Shown here: positions 44,402-53,827 of the stretch, piece by piece
Numbering within the stretch: the first letter of the stretch is position 1
Layout of the letters: each line of letters begins with the position of its first letter
Assembly: GCA_028288725.1 (NCBI GenBank)
Contig: JAQGIC010000037.1
Span: 18,223-82,222, forward strand
DNA length: 64,000 nucleotides
Reading direction: 5' to 3'
DNA from: Rhodospirillales bacterium
GTDB lineage: Bacteria; Pseudomonadota; Alphaproteobacteria; ATCC43930; CGMCC-115725
The notes under the pieces: model-generated
Database searches by the model: none
Told to the model about the DNA's origin: nothing
Seen by the model: only the letters and a program-made list of their open reading frames with translations
Program-made: the position numbers and the translations under genes

Positions 44402-44419
44402 AGGATAGGGGGGTATCCT
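44402..44419. promoter_or_regulatory. RcnR/CsoR-type operator with G6 core
   Basis: AGGATA-GGGGGG-TATCCT: a perfect 6-bp inverted repeat flanking a run of six G. This is the architecture of CsoR/RcnR-family operators (inverted repeats around a G/C tract). It lies 12-29 bp upstream of the dmeR start, overlapping the likely promoter of dmeR-dmeF. A second half could also influence the divergent DUF305 gene. Confidence 0.85.
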
Positions 44420-44537
44420 ATTTTCGCTGCAACAGAGTCAAGTCGTTTGGTTTCCATCTTGGAGAAGCCCGCAATGGCTTGACCTTCCCATCATGGGATG
44501 GTGGAGGCTGCGGATCCTTCGAGCAACCGAGGTCATC

Positions 44538-44966
44538 ATGCCCGTCAAAACTCTGTCCCGCGCCGCGTTCGGCGGCATTCTCTCGCTCCTCGTCGCGGCC
44601 ATCGGCGTTCCGGCTTTAGCGCAGCAATCCGGGCAGCCGATGCCCGGCATGAAGGGCAATATGCCCGGCATGGACATGCCGTCCTCGTCGGACGGCAACG
44701 GCTCCACGACGGCATTCAAGGCGGCGAACGATAAGATGATGAAGGGCATGGGCGTGCCCCTGACCGGTCAGACGGACAAGGACTTCGTCGCCGGCATGAT
44801 CCCGCATCACCAGGGTGCCGTCGACATGGCCCAGGTCGAACTCAAGTACGGCAAGGACCCGCAGATGAAGACGCTGGCGAAGGACATCATCGCCGCCCAG
44901 AAGAAGGAGATCGCCTTCATGCAGGAGTGGCAGAAGAAGCAGGGCGTCGAGCCGACGAAGCAATAG
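44538..44966 (+). CDS. DUF305-family exported metal-associated protein
   Basis: A 142-aa exported protein with a Sec signal peptide (SRAAFGGILSLLVAAIGVPA, cleavage after ALAQ). A methionine-rich segment (PMPGMKGNMPGMDMP) suits soft-metal binding. The DUF305 core has DFVAGMIPHHQGAVDMAQVE and ends in an alpha-helix with EIAFMQEW. Family members are periplasmic and often linked to copper or other metal resistance (for example CopM). It is divergent from the dmeR operon. The ATG at 44538 follows GAGG. Confidence 0.87.
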   Translation: MPVKTLSRAAFGGILSLLVAAIGVPALAQQSGQPMPGMKGNMPGMDMPSSSDGNGSTTAFKAANDKMMKGMGVPLTGQTDKDFVAGMIPHHQGAVDMAQVELKYGKDPQMKTLAKDIIAAQKKEIAFMQEWQKKQGVEPTKQ

Positions 44967-45004
44967 ACGCCGCGCGCCCGAGCCCATGGCGATGGGCTTG
45001 GGCG

Positions 45005-45243
45005 TCAGCGCATGAAGCCGCGTGCCGCGTGCTCCAGGGTCAGCGAAGCCACCATGGTCACGCTCAGCCAGGTCGCCGGCGACAGGATTCCCGCGGCACG
45101 ATCCCCAACCGTAACGCCGCGGATCGGACGGTGCGACGCTGATAGAACCAGGCGTTCACGAGTCCGAGCGCGACGAGAAGGAGCTTCGGCACGAACCATG
45201 GGTTCATGCCCGCGACCATGGGGCAGTAGAGGAACAGCGCCGA
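45005..45243 (-). pseudogene. frameshifted remnant of a small membrane protein
   Basis: Two adjacent minus-strand frames together read like the C-terminal half of an integral membrane protein: NPWFVPKLLLVALGLVNAWF in one, then AGILSPATWLSVTMVASLTL in the other. They join by a single-base shift near 45110-45125. The 5' part is missing where the next gene's promoter begins. The pattern (lysine-bearing helix, loop, then a helix starting near a serine and W) is reminiscent of DUF6644-like proteins, but the family call is weak. Confidence 0.4.
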
Positions 45244-45271
45244 TCGGACTTCACAAATTCGGAGGATAGCC

Positions 45272-46396
45272 GTGCAGGATCTTCTCGGAAAAATCGGCCA
45301 AGCCGTCCTGATGACCTTCGGCATGTTCTGGCAGGTCGGCTGGAGCCTGGTGCTCGGCTTCGCGCTGTCGGGCCTGATCCAAGCCGTCGTCTCCAAGGAC
45401 CGCATGCGTGCCGCCCTTGGCCGCGACGGCTTCCGGGAAATCGCACTGGCGACCGGTCTGGGAGCGGCAAGTTCGAGCTGCTCCTACGCGTCGGCGGCGG
45501 TGATGAAGACGCTGTTCAAGAAGGGCGCGGCGCTGGTGCCGTCGCTCGCCTTCCTGTTCGCCTCGACCAACCTCGTGATCGAACTCGGCATCATCCTCTA
45601 CCTGCTGATGGGCTGGCAATTCATGGCGGCCGAGTGGGTCGGCGGCATCGTGCTCATCGCCATCCTGTCGACGCTGGTCCGGCTGACCTATCCGACCGAT
45701 CTGGTCGAGCAGGCACGCAACCATCCGGAGCCGACGAGCGGACATGAGCATTCCGGCATGACCGCACAGGGCGGGACCTTGTGGCGGAAGTTGTCCAGCC
45801 CGCAAACCCGCATCCTGATCGCGCAGAACTTCGCGATGGACCTTTCGATGTTGTGGAAGGACCTGCTCGGGGGCTTCCTCATCGCCGGGTTTCTGTCCGT
45901 CTTCGTCCCGAACGACTGGTGGGCGGCGTTCTTCCTGAAGGGTGCGTCGCCCTGGATCCAGGTGCCCGCCAACGCGGTTCTCGGCCCGATCGTCGCCGTC
46001 ATTTCCTTCGTCTGCTCGATCGGCAACGTACCGATGGCCGCCATCCTTTGGGCGAGCGGGATCAGCTTCGGCGGCGTGCTGTCGTTTCTCTATGCCGATC
46101 TGATCGTGCTGCCGCTGCTCGACATCTACCGCCGCTACTACGGCTGGAAGATGGCGGTCTACATGGCGGTCGTGTTTTTCGTGACGATGGTGCTTGCCGC
46201 TCTCGTCATGGATCTCGGATTCTCAGCGGCTGGCCTCGTGCCGCAACCGAACCCGAGCATTCGGGCGGAGGTCACGCAATTCAGTCTCGACTATACCTTC
46301 TGGCTCAATCTCGCGTTCGCCGCGCTCGCGATCTATCTGCTCGCGATGAGCCGGAAGCATCCGATGGAGATGCATCATCACCACCATGAGCATTGA
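45272..46396 (+). CDS. permease of the DUF318/UPF0718 (YraQ-like) family
   Basis: A 374-aa polytopic membrane protein with about eight helices. It carries the paired family motifs GLGAASSSCSYASAAVMKTL in the first half and VCSIGNVPMAAILWASGISF in the second, plus the loop with SGHEHSG. Related permeases are linked to arsenic, thiol or metal handling, and substrate is not known here. The C-terminus ends in a native histidine run (MEMHHHHHEH). The start is a GTG at 45272 with GGAGGA upstream. Its neighbours in the metal module support a metal-related role. Confidence 0.85.
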   Translation: MQDLLGKIGQAVLMTFGMFWQVGWSLVLGFALSGLIQAVVSKDRMRAALGRDGFREIALATGLGAASSSCSYASAAVMKTLFKKGAALVPSLAFLFASTNLVIELGIILYLLMGWQFMAAEWVGGIVLIAILSTLVRLTYPTDLVEQARNHPEPTSGHEHSGMTAQGGTLWRKLSSPQTRILIAQNFAMDLSMLWKDLLGGFLIAGFLSVFVPNDWWAAFFLKGASPWIQVPANAVLGPIVAVISFVCSIGNVPMAAILWASGISFGGVLSFLYADLIVLPLLDIYRRYYGWKMAVYMAVVFFVTMVLAALVMDLGFSAAGLVPQPNPSIRAEVTQFSLDYTFWLNLAFAALAIYLLAMSRKHPMEMHHHHHEH

Positions 46397-46452
46397 TCTG
46401 CTGATGGCAATCTATCTCGATAGCGCGGTTATGGTCGCTGCATTGCCCGGGG

Positions 46453-49400
46453 TCAGTCGGCCGAGCCTTGCGGCGCTTCGCGCTGGCTCCGCCGAGCGTC
46501 CGCGCCGGTCCTGCGCAGCAGGCGCTGCAGGTGGTCGAACCACAGGTAGACGACGGGCGTCGTGAACAAAGTCAGGATCTGCGAGATGATCAGGCCGCCG
46601 ACGATCGCGATGCCCATGGGCTGTCGCAGCTCGGCGCCGGCGCCGTGGCCCAGGGCCAGGGGGAGCGCGCCCAGCAGGGCCGCAAACGTCGTCATCATGA
46701 TCGGGCGGAAGCGCAGCAGGCAGGCCTGCCGGACCGCGTCGTACGGGGAAAGCCCCTGGTCGCGTTCGGCGACCAGCGCGAAATCGATCATCATGATCGC
46801 GTTCTTCTTCACGATGCCGATCAGCAGCAGGATGCCGACCATGCCCATGATCGACAGCTCCTGACCGCACAGCATCAGCGCGAGCAGCGCGCCGACCCCC
46901 GCGGAGGGAAGCGTGGAAATGATGGTCAGCGGATGGATCGCGCTTTCGTACAGGACACCCAGCACGATGTAGATCGTCACGATCGCCGCCAGGATCAGCC
47001 ATGGTTCGGTCTTCAACGAGTCCTGGAACGCCTGCGCCGCGCCCTGGAAGGTGCCGGTGACGCTCGCCGGCATGCGGGCTGCGGTTTCGACGGCGCGAAT
47101 GGCCGCGACCGCGTCGCCCAGTGCCACGCCGGGCGCGACGTTGAACGACAGGGTGACGGCCGGGAACAGGCCCTGATGGTTGATCGTAATCGGCGAGACG
47201 CCTTGCTGCACGCTGGCCAGCAGATTGAGCGGCACGAGTTTGCCGGAGGTCGTGGAACGGACGAAGATATGGCGGAGCGCCTCAGTGCTGAGCTGGTAGC
47301 GGGGATCGACCTCTTCGATCACGTGGTACTGGTTCAACGGCGAGAACAGGGTCGCCACCTGCCGCTGGCCGAACGCGTCGTACAGCGTGTCGTCGATCGC
47401 CTGAACGCTGATGCCTAGCCGGCCGGCGGTGGACCGGTCGATATTCAGCGTCGCGCTGGTCGCCGAGGCCTGCCGGTCCGACGTCACGTCGCGCAATTGC
47501 GGCAGCGCCTTCAGCTTGGCTTCCAGCAACGACGACCACTTATAGAGTTCGGCGACGTCGCCATCCTGCAGCGTGTACTGATATTGCGCTGCAGAGAAAC
47601 GGCCGCCGACCTGGATGTCCTGCCTCACCTGCATGCCCTGGGTGATGCCCTCTACTGCGGCCATCTTCCGCCGCAGCCGCGCAAGCACCTGGTCCGCCGG
47701 CGTATCGCGCTGGTCGAGCGGCTTCAGGTTCAGCAGGATCCGGCCTTCGCTGATGGTGGGGTTCGGGCCGATCCAGTAATCGACCGTGCTGACCGCCGGA
47801 TCTTTTATGGCGACGTCGGCCAGGGCGTTGATGCGGCTGGACATGGCCGCAAAGGATATGTCCGGGGCGCCCCGGGCGACGCCGAGCACGAAGCTGGTAT
47901 CGACCTGGGGGAAGAAGCCTTTCGGCACCGTCACGAATAGCCAGCCGGTCCCCGCGATCGTCGCGACGAGCGTCAGCAGCGTCAGCTTTTGCCAGCGCAG
48001 CGCCTGGTCCAGCAGCCGGCCGTAGCCGAGCGTGATATTTTCGAACACGCGCTCCGACCATCGATAGAGGCGCCCGGGCTCGCGCTTCGTGTCATGGCGG
48101 ATCAGCCAGGCGCAAAGCATCGGGGTGACCGTCAGGGAAACGATACCGGACATGATCAGCGCCACGCTGATCGTGATCGCGAATTCGCGGAAGAGCCGCC
48201 CCACGAGCCCACCCATCAGCAGGATCGGTATGAAGACCGCGATCAGCGAGACGGTCATCGAAACGATCGTGAAGCCGACCTCCCGTGCGCCTTCGAGCGC
48301 AGCTTCGAGCGGACGCCGCCCTTCCTCCAGATGCCGCATGATGTTCTCGATGACGACGATGGCGTCGTCCACCACGAAGCCGATCGCGATCGTCAGGCCC
48401 ATGAGGGATAGATTGTCCAGGCTGTAGCCGAGCGCGTACATCGCCGCGAAGGTCGCGATCAGGGACAGCGGGATCGTCAGGCTGGGGATCAGCGTCGCCC
48501 AGAAGTTTCTGAGGAAGATGAAGATGACCATGATCACGAGGGCGATCGTGATCAGCATCGTGAACTGGACGTCGCTTACGGAGGCACGAATGGTTTGGGT
48601 GCGGTCGCCCACCACATGCAGCTCCGCGGCGGGAGGCAGCGAGGCGGTGAGCGCCGGCAGCTTGTCCATGATCGCCTGGACGGTTGCGACCACGTTGGAG
48701 CCCGGCTGCTGGGCGACGTCGACGATGATGGCCCGCTGCCCTTGGAGCCAGGCGGCCTGGTATACGTCCTCCGGTGCGTCCACGACCTCGGCCACATCCA
48801 CCAGCCGGATCGGTGCGTTGTTGCGATAGGCCAGAACGAGGTTCCGATAGCCCGCGGCATCGAGCAGCTGATCCGACGCGTTCAGCACCACCGCCTGATG
48901 CGCGCCGTTCAGCGTGCCTTTCGGGGCATCGACGGTGGATGCGCCGACGACGGCGCGGACGTCCTCCAGCGTCAGGCCCAACCCGGCGAGTTTCTCCGGG
49001 TCGATGCGCACCCGGACGGCGGGCCGCAGCTGGCCGTGGTAGTCGACCACGCCGACGCCGGGCAGCTGCGAGATCGGCTGCGCGATGTAATCCTCGGCAT
49101 ACCGGTCGAGCTCGGTCAGCGGCAGGGTGGGCGAGGTCAGCGCCAGGGAGATGATGGAGGCGTTGGCCGGGTTCACCTTGTTGTAGGTCGGGGGGTTCGG
49201 CATGTTTTTCGGCAGCAGCCCGGCGGCCGCGTTGATCTGCGTCTGAACGTCCTGGGCCGCGCCATCGATGTTCCGGTTGAGATCGAACTGGAGCACGATC
49301 TGCGCCACGCCCAGGGAGCTGGACGAGGTCATCTGGGTCACGCCGGGAATGCTGGACAGCGAGCGTTCGAGCGGCGTTGCGACGGAGCTGGCCATGGTCT

Positions 49401-49569
49401 GCGCGCTGGCGCCGGGCAGATTGGCGGAGACCGAGATGGTCGGGTATTCGACCAGCGGCAAGGCCGAAATCGGCAGGCCGCGGTAGGCCACTAGGCCGAT
49501 CAGGATGACGCCGATCGCCAGCAGGCAGGTGCCGACCCGGCGATAGATGAATGGGCCCGAGATGCTCAT
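46453..49569 (-). CDS. RND multidrug efflux permease (MdtB/MdtC-like)
   Basis: A 1038-aa HAE1-family proton-driven pump. It begins MSISGPFIYRRVGTCLLAIG; helix 4 has the DD pair in TIAIGFVVDDAIVVIENIMR, and helix 10 has the relay lysine region GIVKKNAIMMIDFA, so all relay residues are present. Porter and docking loops show YPTISVSANLPGASAQTMAS and IPILLMGGLVGRLFREFA, as in MdtC. The ATG at 49569 overlaps the adaptor stop by 4 nt. It is the last gene of a regulator-channel-adaptor-pump operon. Drug or metabolite specificity cannot be read from sequence. Confidence 0.94.
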   Translation of the reverse strand: MSISGPFIYRRVGTCLLAIGVILIGLVAYRGLPISALPLVEYPTISVSANLPGASAQTMASSVATPLERSLSSIPGVTQMTSSSSLGVAQIVLQFDLNRNIDGAAQDVQTQINAAAGLLPKNMPNPPTYNKVNPANASIISLALTSPTLPLTELDRYAEDYIAQPISQLPGVGVVDYHGQLRPAVRVRIDPEKLAGLGLTLEDVRAVVGASTVDAPKGTLNGAHQAVVLNASDQLLDAAGYRNLVLAYRNNAPIRLVDVAEVVDAPEDVYQAAWLQGQRAIIVDVAQQPGSNVVATVQAIMDKLPALTASLPPAAELHVVGDRTQTIRASVSDVQFTMLITIALVIMVIFIFLRNFWATLIPSLTIPLSLIATFAAMYALGYSLDNLSLMGLTIAIGFVVDDAIVVIENIMRHLEEGRRPLEAALEGAREVGFTIVSMTVSLIAVFIPILLMGGLVGRLFREFAITISVALIMSGIVSLTVTPMLCAWLIRHDTKREPGRLYRWSERVFENITLGYGRLLDQALRWQKLTLLTLVATIAGTGWLFVTVPKGFFPQVDTSFVLGVARGAPDISFAAMSSRINALADVAIKDPAVSTVDYWIGPNPTISEGRILLNLKPLDQRDTPADQVLARLRRKMAAVEGITQGMQVRQDIQVGGRFSAAQYQYTLQDGDVAELYKWSSLLEAKLKALPQLRDVTSDRQASATSATLNIDRSTAGRLGISVQAIDDTLYDAFGQRQVATLFSPLNQYHVIEEVDPRYQLSTEALRHIFVRSTTSGKLVPLNLLASVQQGVSPITINHQGLFPAVTLSFNVAPGVALGDAVAAIRAVETAARMPASVTGTFQGAAQAFQDSLKTEPWLILAAIVTIYIVLGVLYESAIHPLTIISTLPSAGVGALLALMLCGQELSIMGMVGILLLIGIVKKNAIMMIDFALVAERDQGLSPYDAVRQACLLRFRPIMMTTFAALLGALPLALGHGAGAELRQPMGIAIVGGLIISQILTLFTTPVVYLWFDHLQRLLRRTGADARRSQREAPQGSAD

Positions 49570-50774
49570 GCCCCCGGTCCCTTCGCCTCGGCCGGATTGG
49601 GTACGACGGTGACGTGGCTGCCCGGCGCGAGGCGGGACTGCCCCTCGAGAACCACCTCCTGTCCGGCCGCGATGCCGGAGCGGATTTCGGTGAAGCCGTC
49701 CACGGTCGGCCCGCCCGTCACGGTCTGCGCGGCCACGGTGCCGTCGGGCTTCAGCAGATAGACGTAGAGCCCGGTCTCGCCGGTCAGGACCGCCTGGGCA
49801 GGGACGACGAGGGCGGCGCGGTCGGTGCGCACCAGCACCCGGGCGGAGATGAACTCGCCCGGCCATAGCGCGCGGTCGGCGTTGTCGAACTCGGCCTTCA
49901 GCTGGATCTGGCCGCTGCTTTGGTCGACGGAGCTGTTGATGAAGACCAGCCGGCCGTCGGCAATGTGCTTCGAGCCGTCGCGGCTATCGACCGCGACCGG
50001 CAGATCGCTGCCATGCTGCACGTCCATCAGTGCCGCCAACTCGTCCTGCGGCAGCGAGAATAGGACCGAAATGGGGGCCATCTGGGTCACGGTGACGAGG
50101 CCGGCGCTGTCGCTCGCGTGCACGATGCTGCCCGGATCGATCTGCCGCAGGCCGACGCGTCCGGCGAGCGGTGAGACCACGCGGGTGAATTCCAGGTTCA
50201 GTCTCGCCGCATCGATCGCAGCCTGGTCGGCGGCGATCGTCGCCTGCAGCGCCGCCTCCTGGGCCTTCATGGCGTCGAACGTCTGCGAGGTCCCGGCACC
50301 GGCGCTCGCCAGTTTTCCGGACCGGGTGACCTCCTGTCGGGCATTGGCGAGTTGCGCCTGGTCCCGCTGGCGGGTCGCTTCCGCCTGGGCCAGGGTCGCC
50401 TGGTAGGGCCGCGGGTCGATCTGCGCCAGCATCTGGCCGGCAGCGACCTGCTGTCCCTCGGCGAAAGCAACGTTCTGCAGCTGTCCGTCTACCCTGACCT
50501 TCACATCCACGACGTTGAGCGGGGTCACCGTACCGATGCCGGACAACCAGATCGGCAGGTCGCGGACGCTCGCGGTCCCGGCGACGACCGGAATGGCGAC
50601 ATCGCCGGATGGGGCGGCCTGCGACGCAGGCCGCGCGGGAAGTATCCAGTGAAATGCCGCTGCGCCGAGACCCAGGATCAGGCCCGCGACGGCGACCCGC
50701 GCAATCGCCTTGCCGGTCGAAGACGAACCGCCGGGTCGTTCCACGACGGCCTGCTTGTCGATGGCTCCGCTCAC
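49566..50774 (-). CDS. RND periplasmic adaptor (MdtA-like)
   Basis: A 402-aa membrane fusion protein. One N-terminal anchor helix (AIARVAVAGLILGLGAAAF) is followed by lipoyl halves (VDVKVRVDGQLQNVAFAEGQ; FTRVVSPLAGRVGLRQIDPG), an alpha-hairpin (ATRQRDQAQLANARQE), a beta-barrel (MAPISVLFSLPQDELAAL) and a C-terminal membrane-proximal domain. It links the permease to the NodT-type channel. It overlaps both neighbours by 4 nt (ATGA), giving tight stoichiometry. Confidence 0.94.
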   Translation of the reverse strand: MSGAIDKQAVVERPGGSSSTGKAIARVAVAGLILGLGAAAFHWILPARPASQAAPSGDVAIPVVAGTASVRDLPIWLSGIGTVTPLNVVDVKVRVDGQLQNVAFAEGQQVAAGQMLAQIDPRPYQATLAQAEATRQRDQAQLANARQEVTRSGKLASAGAGTSQTFDAMKAQEAALQATIAADQAAIDAARLNLEFTRVVSPLAGRVGLRQIDPGSIVHASDSAGLVTVTQMAPISVLFSLPQDELAALMDVQHGSDLPVAVDSRDGSKHIADGRLVFINSSVDQSSGQIQLKAEFDNADRALWPGEFISARVLVRTDRAALVVPAQAVLTGETGLYVYLLKPDGTVAAQTVTGGPTVDGFTEIRSGIAAGQEVVLEGQSRLAPGSHVTVVPNPAEAKGPGA

Positions 50775-52213
50775 GATCGGTCTCCGCTCGGCTTTGTCTG
50801 GGGGATGGGCAAGTCGGCGCCTGCGTCGAAGCCGCCGCCGAGCGCGCGGAACAGGCCGACGATCGCCTGCAGGCGCTGCAATTGCAGCTGCAGCAGCGTG
50901 TCCCTGGTCTGGAACAGGGTCTGCTCCGTGCTCAGCACGGTCAGATAGTCGGCACTGCCGAGACTGTATTGCAGCTGCGCGAGATCGGCGGCCTTGTGGG
51001 CGGCCACCTCCGCCGTCGTTTCGATCGCCGCCTGGGTCCGGACATGCTCCAGCGTACTGAGCGCGTCCTCCACATCCTGGAACGCGGCTATCACCGTCTG
51101 GCGGTAGGTGGCCAGCATCTCGACCTGCCGTGCGCGGCTGACCTTGAGCTGGCCCTCCAGCTGGCCGCCCTGGAACAGCGGCTGCAGCAGACCGGCTCCC
51201 AGATCCGTGATCGTGGCGGGCGGGAAGAAGTGAGACAGGCTCCTGGACCCGACACCGGCCGCTGCGGTCAGCGAGATGCTGGGGAAAAAGGCGGCACGCG
51301 CCACGCCGATATCAAAATTGGCGGAGATCAGCCGGGCCTCCGCCGCGCGAATATCGGGCCGCCGCTGCAGAAGGGTCGCGGGAAGATCGGGCCGGACCTC
51401 CGGCAAGGGCAAATCGCCCAGGTCGCTGGCGCCGACGCCGAAGCCCTCCGGCGATCGGCCGATCAGTACCGCCAGCGCATGGGTCGCCACGTCCATCTGC
51501 TGCTGGAGCGCGGGGACAGTGGCATCGAACGTCGCCACGGCGGTCCGTTGCTGCTGCACCTGCAGGTCCGTCGCAGCGCCGTTTGCCTGCCGCACCTCGA
51601 TCAAACTCAGCACGTGCCGGGCATCGCCGGCGATCTGCTCGGCGAACTGCACCCGTTCGCGCAGCGACAGGATTTGAAAATAGGTATCCGCGACGCTGGC
51701 CGACAGGGTAATGGCGACCGTATCGGCATCGAGCACCGAGGCGCCGGCCAGTGCCGTGCCCGAGGCCGCCGCCGCGCGGTTCTTTCCCCAAAAATCGAGT
51801 TCGTAGGTTGCCTGTCCCAGAACCTGATGGGTCCGGCTGCTTTTGACGCCGCTGCTCTGGTCCTGCGTGCCGACAAGATTGAGCGAGGGCCACAGCGGGG
51901 CACCGTCCACCTCCGCGACCCCCTCGGCCTGCGCGATGCGCGCGCTGGCGGCCTGCAGGTTGAAGTTGCCGGCAAGACCGAGGTTCATCAGCCGATCCAG
52001 TTCTGGACTGCCGAAACGGCGCCACCACTCGAGTTCAGCCGCCACCCGCGGTCCGTCGCCGCTGGAAGAGGTGTTCCAGGCGGGCGCCGTATCGATCGCC
52101 GGGCGCTGGTAGTCGGGGACGAGCGAACAGCCGCCGGCGCCGAGGCAGAGCGCCAAGGTGGAGGAGAGAGCGGCGACGCCGAGGCGCCGCCTGATGGGAT
52201 CGATTTGCTGCAC
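50771..52213 (-). CDS. NodT/OprM-family outer-membrane efflux lipoprotein
   Basis: A 480-aa trimeric TolC-type channel. A lipoprotein signal peptide ends in LGAGGCSLVPDYQRP, with the lipidated cysteine followed by the family's VP-Y-RP signature. Two homologous halves then follow, each with long helices (DRLMNLGLAGNFNLQAASAR; LLQPLFQGGQLEGQLKVSRA), as expected for the alpha-barrel. It forms the exit duct of the tripartite pump encoded downstream. It is 74 bp after the response-regulator gene, on the same strand. Confidence 0.94.
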   Translation of the reverse strand: MQQIDPIRRRLGVAALSSTLALCLGAGGCSLVPDYQRPAIDTAPAWNTSSSGDGPRVAAELEWWRRFGSPELDRLMNLGLAGNFNLQAASARIAQAEGVAEVDGAPLWPSLNLVGTQDQSSGVKSSRTHQVLGQATYELDFWGKNRAAAASGTALAGASVLDADTVAITLSASVADTYFQILSLRERVQFAEQIAGDARHVLSLIEVRQANGAATDLQVQQQRTAVATFDATVPALQQQMDVATHALAVLIGRSPEGFGVGASDLGDLPLPEVRPDLPATLLQRRPDIRAAEARLISANFDIGVARAAFFPSISLTAAAGVGSRSLSHFFPPATITDLGAGLLQPLFQGGQLEGQLKVSRARQVEMLATYRQTVIAAFQDVEDALSTLEHVRTQAAIETTAEVAAHKAADLAQLQYSLGSADYLTVLSTEQTLFQTRDTLLQLQLQRLQAIVGLFRALGGGFDAGADLPIPQTKPSGDRS

Positions 52214-52287
52214 ATGCGAAAGCTGCCGCGCGACCGATGGCAGCCGCTTCGCCCCAACATGAAATGGGTTTTAAAGTGATGGCGGAA

Positions 52288-52977
52288 TCAGGGCGCCCGG
52301 GTGGCGGGTGCGATGATCATGTATCCGGCGCCCCGGACCGTGCGGATCAGCTTCTCGGCGTGGCCATCGTCGAGCTTCTGGCGCAATCGGTAGACATGCC
52401 GGTCGATGATGTTGCCCTGCGGCTCGAAATCATAGTCCCAGGCCGCGGCCAGCAGCATCGACCGGGTAACGATCCGGCCGGCATGGCGCATCAGCAGCTC
52501 CAGCAGAAGGCACTCGCGATATTGCAGCTGGATCGGCTGGCCGGCGCGCGACGCGCGCCGGCTGGCGGGATCGAACTGCAGATCCCCGACCGTCAGCACG
52601 GCGTGGCGGCGCGCGCGATCGGCCCGGCGCGCCAGTGCCTCCACGCGCGCCAGCAATTCGACGAAGGCATAGGGCTTCGCCAGGTAGTCGTCACAGCCGG
52701 CCTGCATGCCTTCGACCCGATCCCGCATGCCGGCGATGGCGCTGAGCATCAGGACCGGCATATCGTGACCATGGGCACGGAGGTCCCTGACGAGGGCGAT
52801 GCCGTCCAGTCCAGGCAGCCGCCGGTCCACGATCAGGACGTCGTAGATGCCTTCCGAGGCGAGCGCGAAGCCGGTCTCTCCTTCCGCCGCGCGATCGACG
52901 ATGTGGCCGCTTTCGGCCAGTCCGCGCATCAGATAGGACGCGCTGCGTTCGTCGTCTTCGACTACCAACAGACGCAT
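52288..52977 (-). CDS. OmpR-family response regulator heading the efflux operon
   Basis: A 229-aa two-component regulator. The receiver domain has LLVVEDDERSASYLM, the phospho-acceptor Asp in VLIVDRRLPGLDG, the Thr/Ser position MLSAI and lysine in YLAKPYAF. The winged-helix output domain has LLLELLMRHAGRIVTRSMLL and ends IRTVRGAGYMIIAP. No kinase gene is next to it on this strand; the only kinase nearby belongs to the divergent pair. It precedes the channel-adaptor-pump genes and probably regulates them. Cross-talk with the divergent kinase is an inference. Confidence 0.92.
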   Translation of the reverse strand: MRLLVVEDDERSASYLMRGLAESGHIVDRAAEGETGFALASEGIYDVLIVDRRLPGLDGIALVRDLRAHGHDMPVLMLSAIAGMRDRVEGMQAGCDDYLAKPYAFVELLARVEALARRADRARRHAVLTVGDLQFDPASRRASRAGQPIQLQYRECLLLELLMRHAGRIVTRSMLLAAAWDYDFEPQGNIIDRHVYRLRQKLDDGHAEKLIRTVRGAGYMIIAPATRAP

Positions 52978-53131
52978 GGCGTGGGTCCGGGCATTAACTG
53001 CATTTCATGTTGGCGCGAAGCCGCGCTTTCGGAGTGAATGGCAAATAGGTGGCTGATCTGCCTGGTCCGCAGAGCGAACCTATCGCGCCGCAGGCCGGCG
53101 CGATCAAGTCATTACTGGTCACAAAAAAGGG

Positions 53132-53827
53132 ATGATGAGGGATATGGCCAGGATCCTGATTATCGAGGATGACGCCGGAACCGCGAACGAGATCGCGGCG
53201 GCGCTGACCGATCACGGGCACGAAGTGGCGGCCGCCGGCACCGGCCGCGACGGATTGCTGCGTGCTGCGACCGAGGAGTTCGGCGCGGTCGTCCTGGATC
53301 GCATGTTGCCGGGCGGCATGGACGGACTGGCGGTGCTGGCGACGCTCCGGGCAACCGGGAACGAGGTTCCTGTCCTGGTGCTGAGCGCGCTCTCGGCCGT
53401 CGACGAGCGGGTGCGCGGCCTCAAGGCGGGCGGCGACGACTACCTGACCAAGCCGTTCGAGTTCCTTGAGCTGACCGCGCGCCTCGACGTGCTGCTGCGC
53501 CGGCGCACGAGCCCGCAGCGCGAGACCGTCTTGCGGGTGGCCGATCTCGAAATCGACCTGCTGACGCAGACCGTCACGCGCGCCGGCCAATCGATCGAGT
53601 TGCTGCCGCGCGAATATCGGTTGCTGGAATACCTGATGCGTCATCCGGGCCAGGTGGTCACCCGCACCATGATGTTCGAGGAGGTCTGGCACTATCGTTA
53701 CGACGAACCGACGAACGTCATCGACGTCCATGTCAGCAAGCTTCGCCGGAAGATCGAGATCGCCGGCGCGCCGCCGCTGATCCAGACGGTGCGCGGCGCG
53801 GGGTATATCCTTCATGCGCCTGATTGA
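53132..53827 (+). CDS. OmpR-family response regulator of a complete two-component pair
   Basis: A 231-aa response regulator with receiver motifs ILIIEDDAGTANEIA, phospho-acceptor Asp in AVVLDRMLPGGMDG, LVLSALSA and YLTKPFEFLEL. The DNA-binding domain has IELLPREYRLLEYLMRHPGQ and ends LIQTVRGAGYILHA. The gene overlaps the kinase gene by 14 nt. It is divergent from the other response regulator across 154 bp. Starts at 53132 or 53144 are possible. It resembles the CopR/CzcR-like branch, consistent with metal or envelope stress control, though the signal is unknown. Confidence 0.92.
   Translation: MMRDMARILIIEDDAGTANEIAAALTDHGHEVAAAGTGRDGLLRAATEEFGAVVLDRMLPGGMDGLAVLATLRATGNEVPVLVLSALSAVDERVRGLKAGGDDYLTKPFEFLELTARLDVLLRRRTSPQRETVLRVADLEIDLLTQTVTRAGQSIELLPREYRLLEYLMRHPGQVVTRTMMFEEVWHYRYDEPTNVIDVHVSKLRRKIEIAGAPPLIQTVRGAGYILHAPD

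Noticed and set aside
46360..46396. Histidine run at the end of the DUF318 permease as an engineered tag
   Set aside because: It has mixed codons, continues naturally from MEM and sits in a metal-related locus. It looks native.
50609..52279. 556-codon plus-strand frame across the NodT and adaptor genes
   Set aside because: It is antisense to two well-supported genes that have a lipoprotein signal and lipoyl motifs; its composition is that of a shadow frame.
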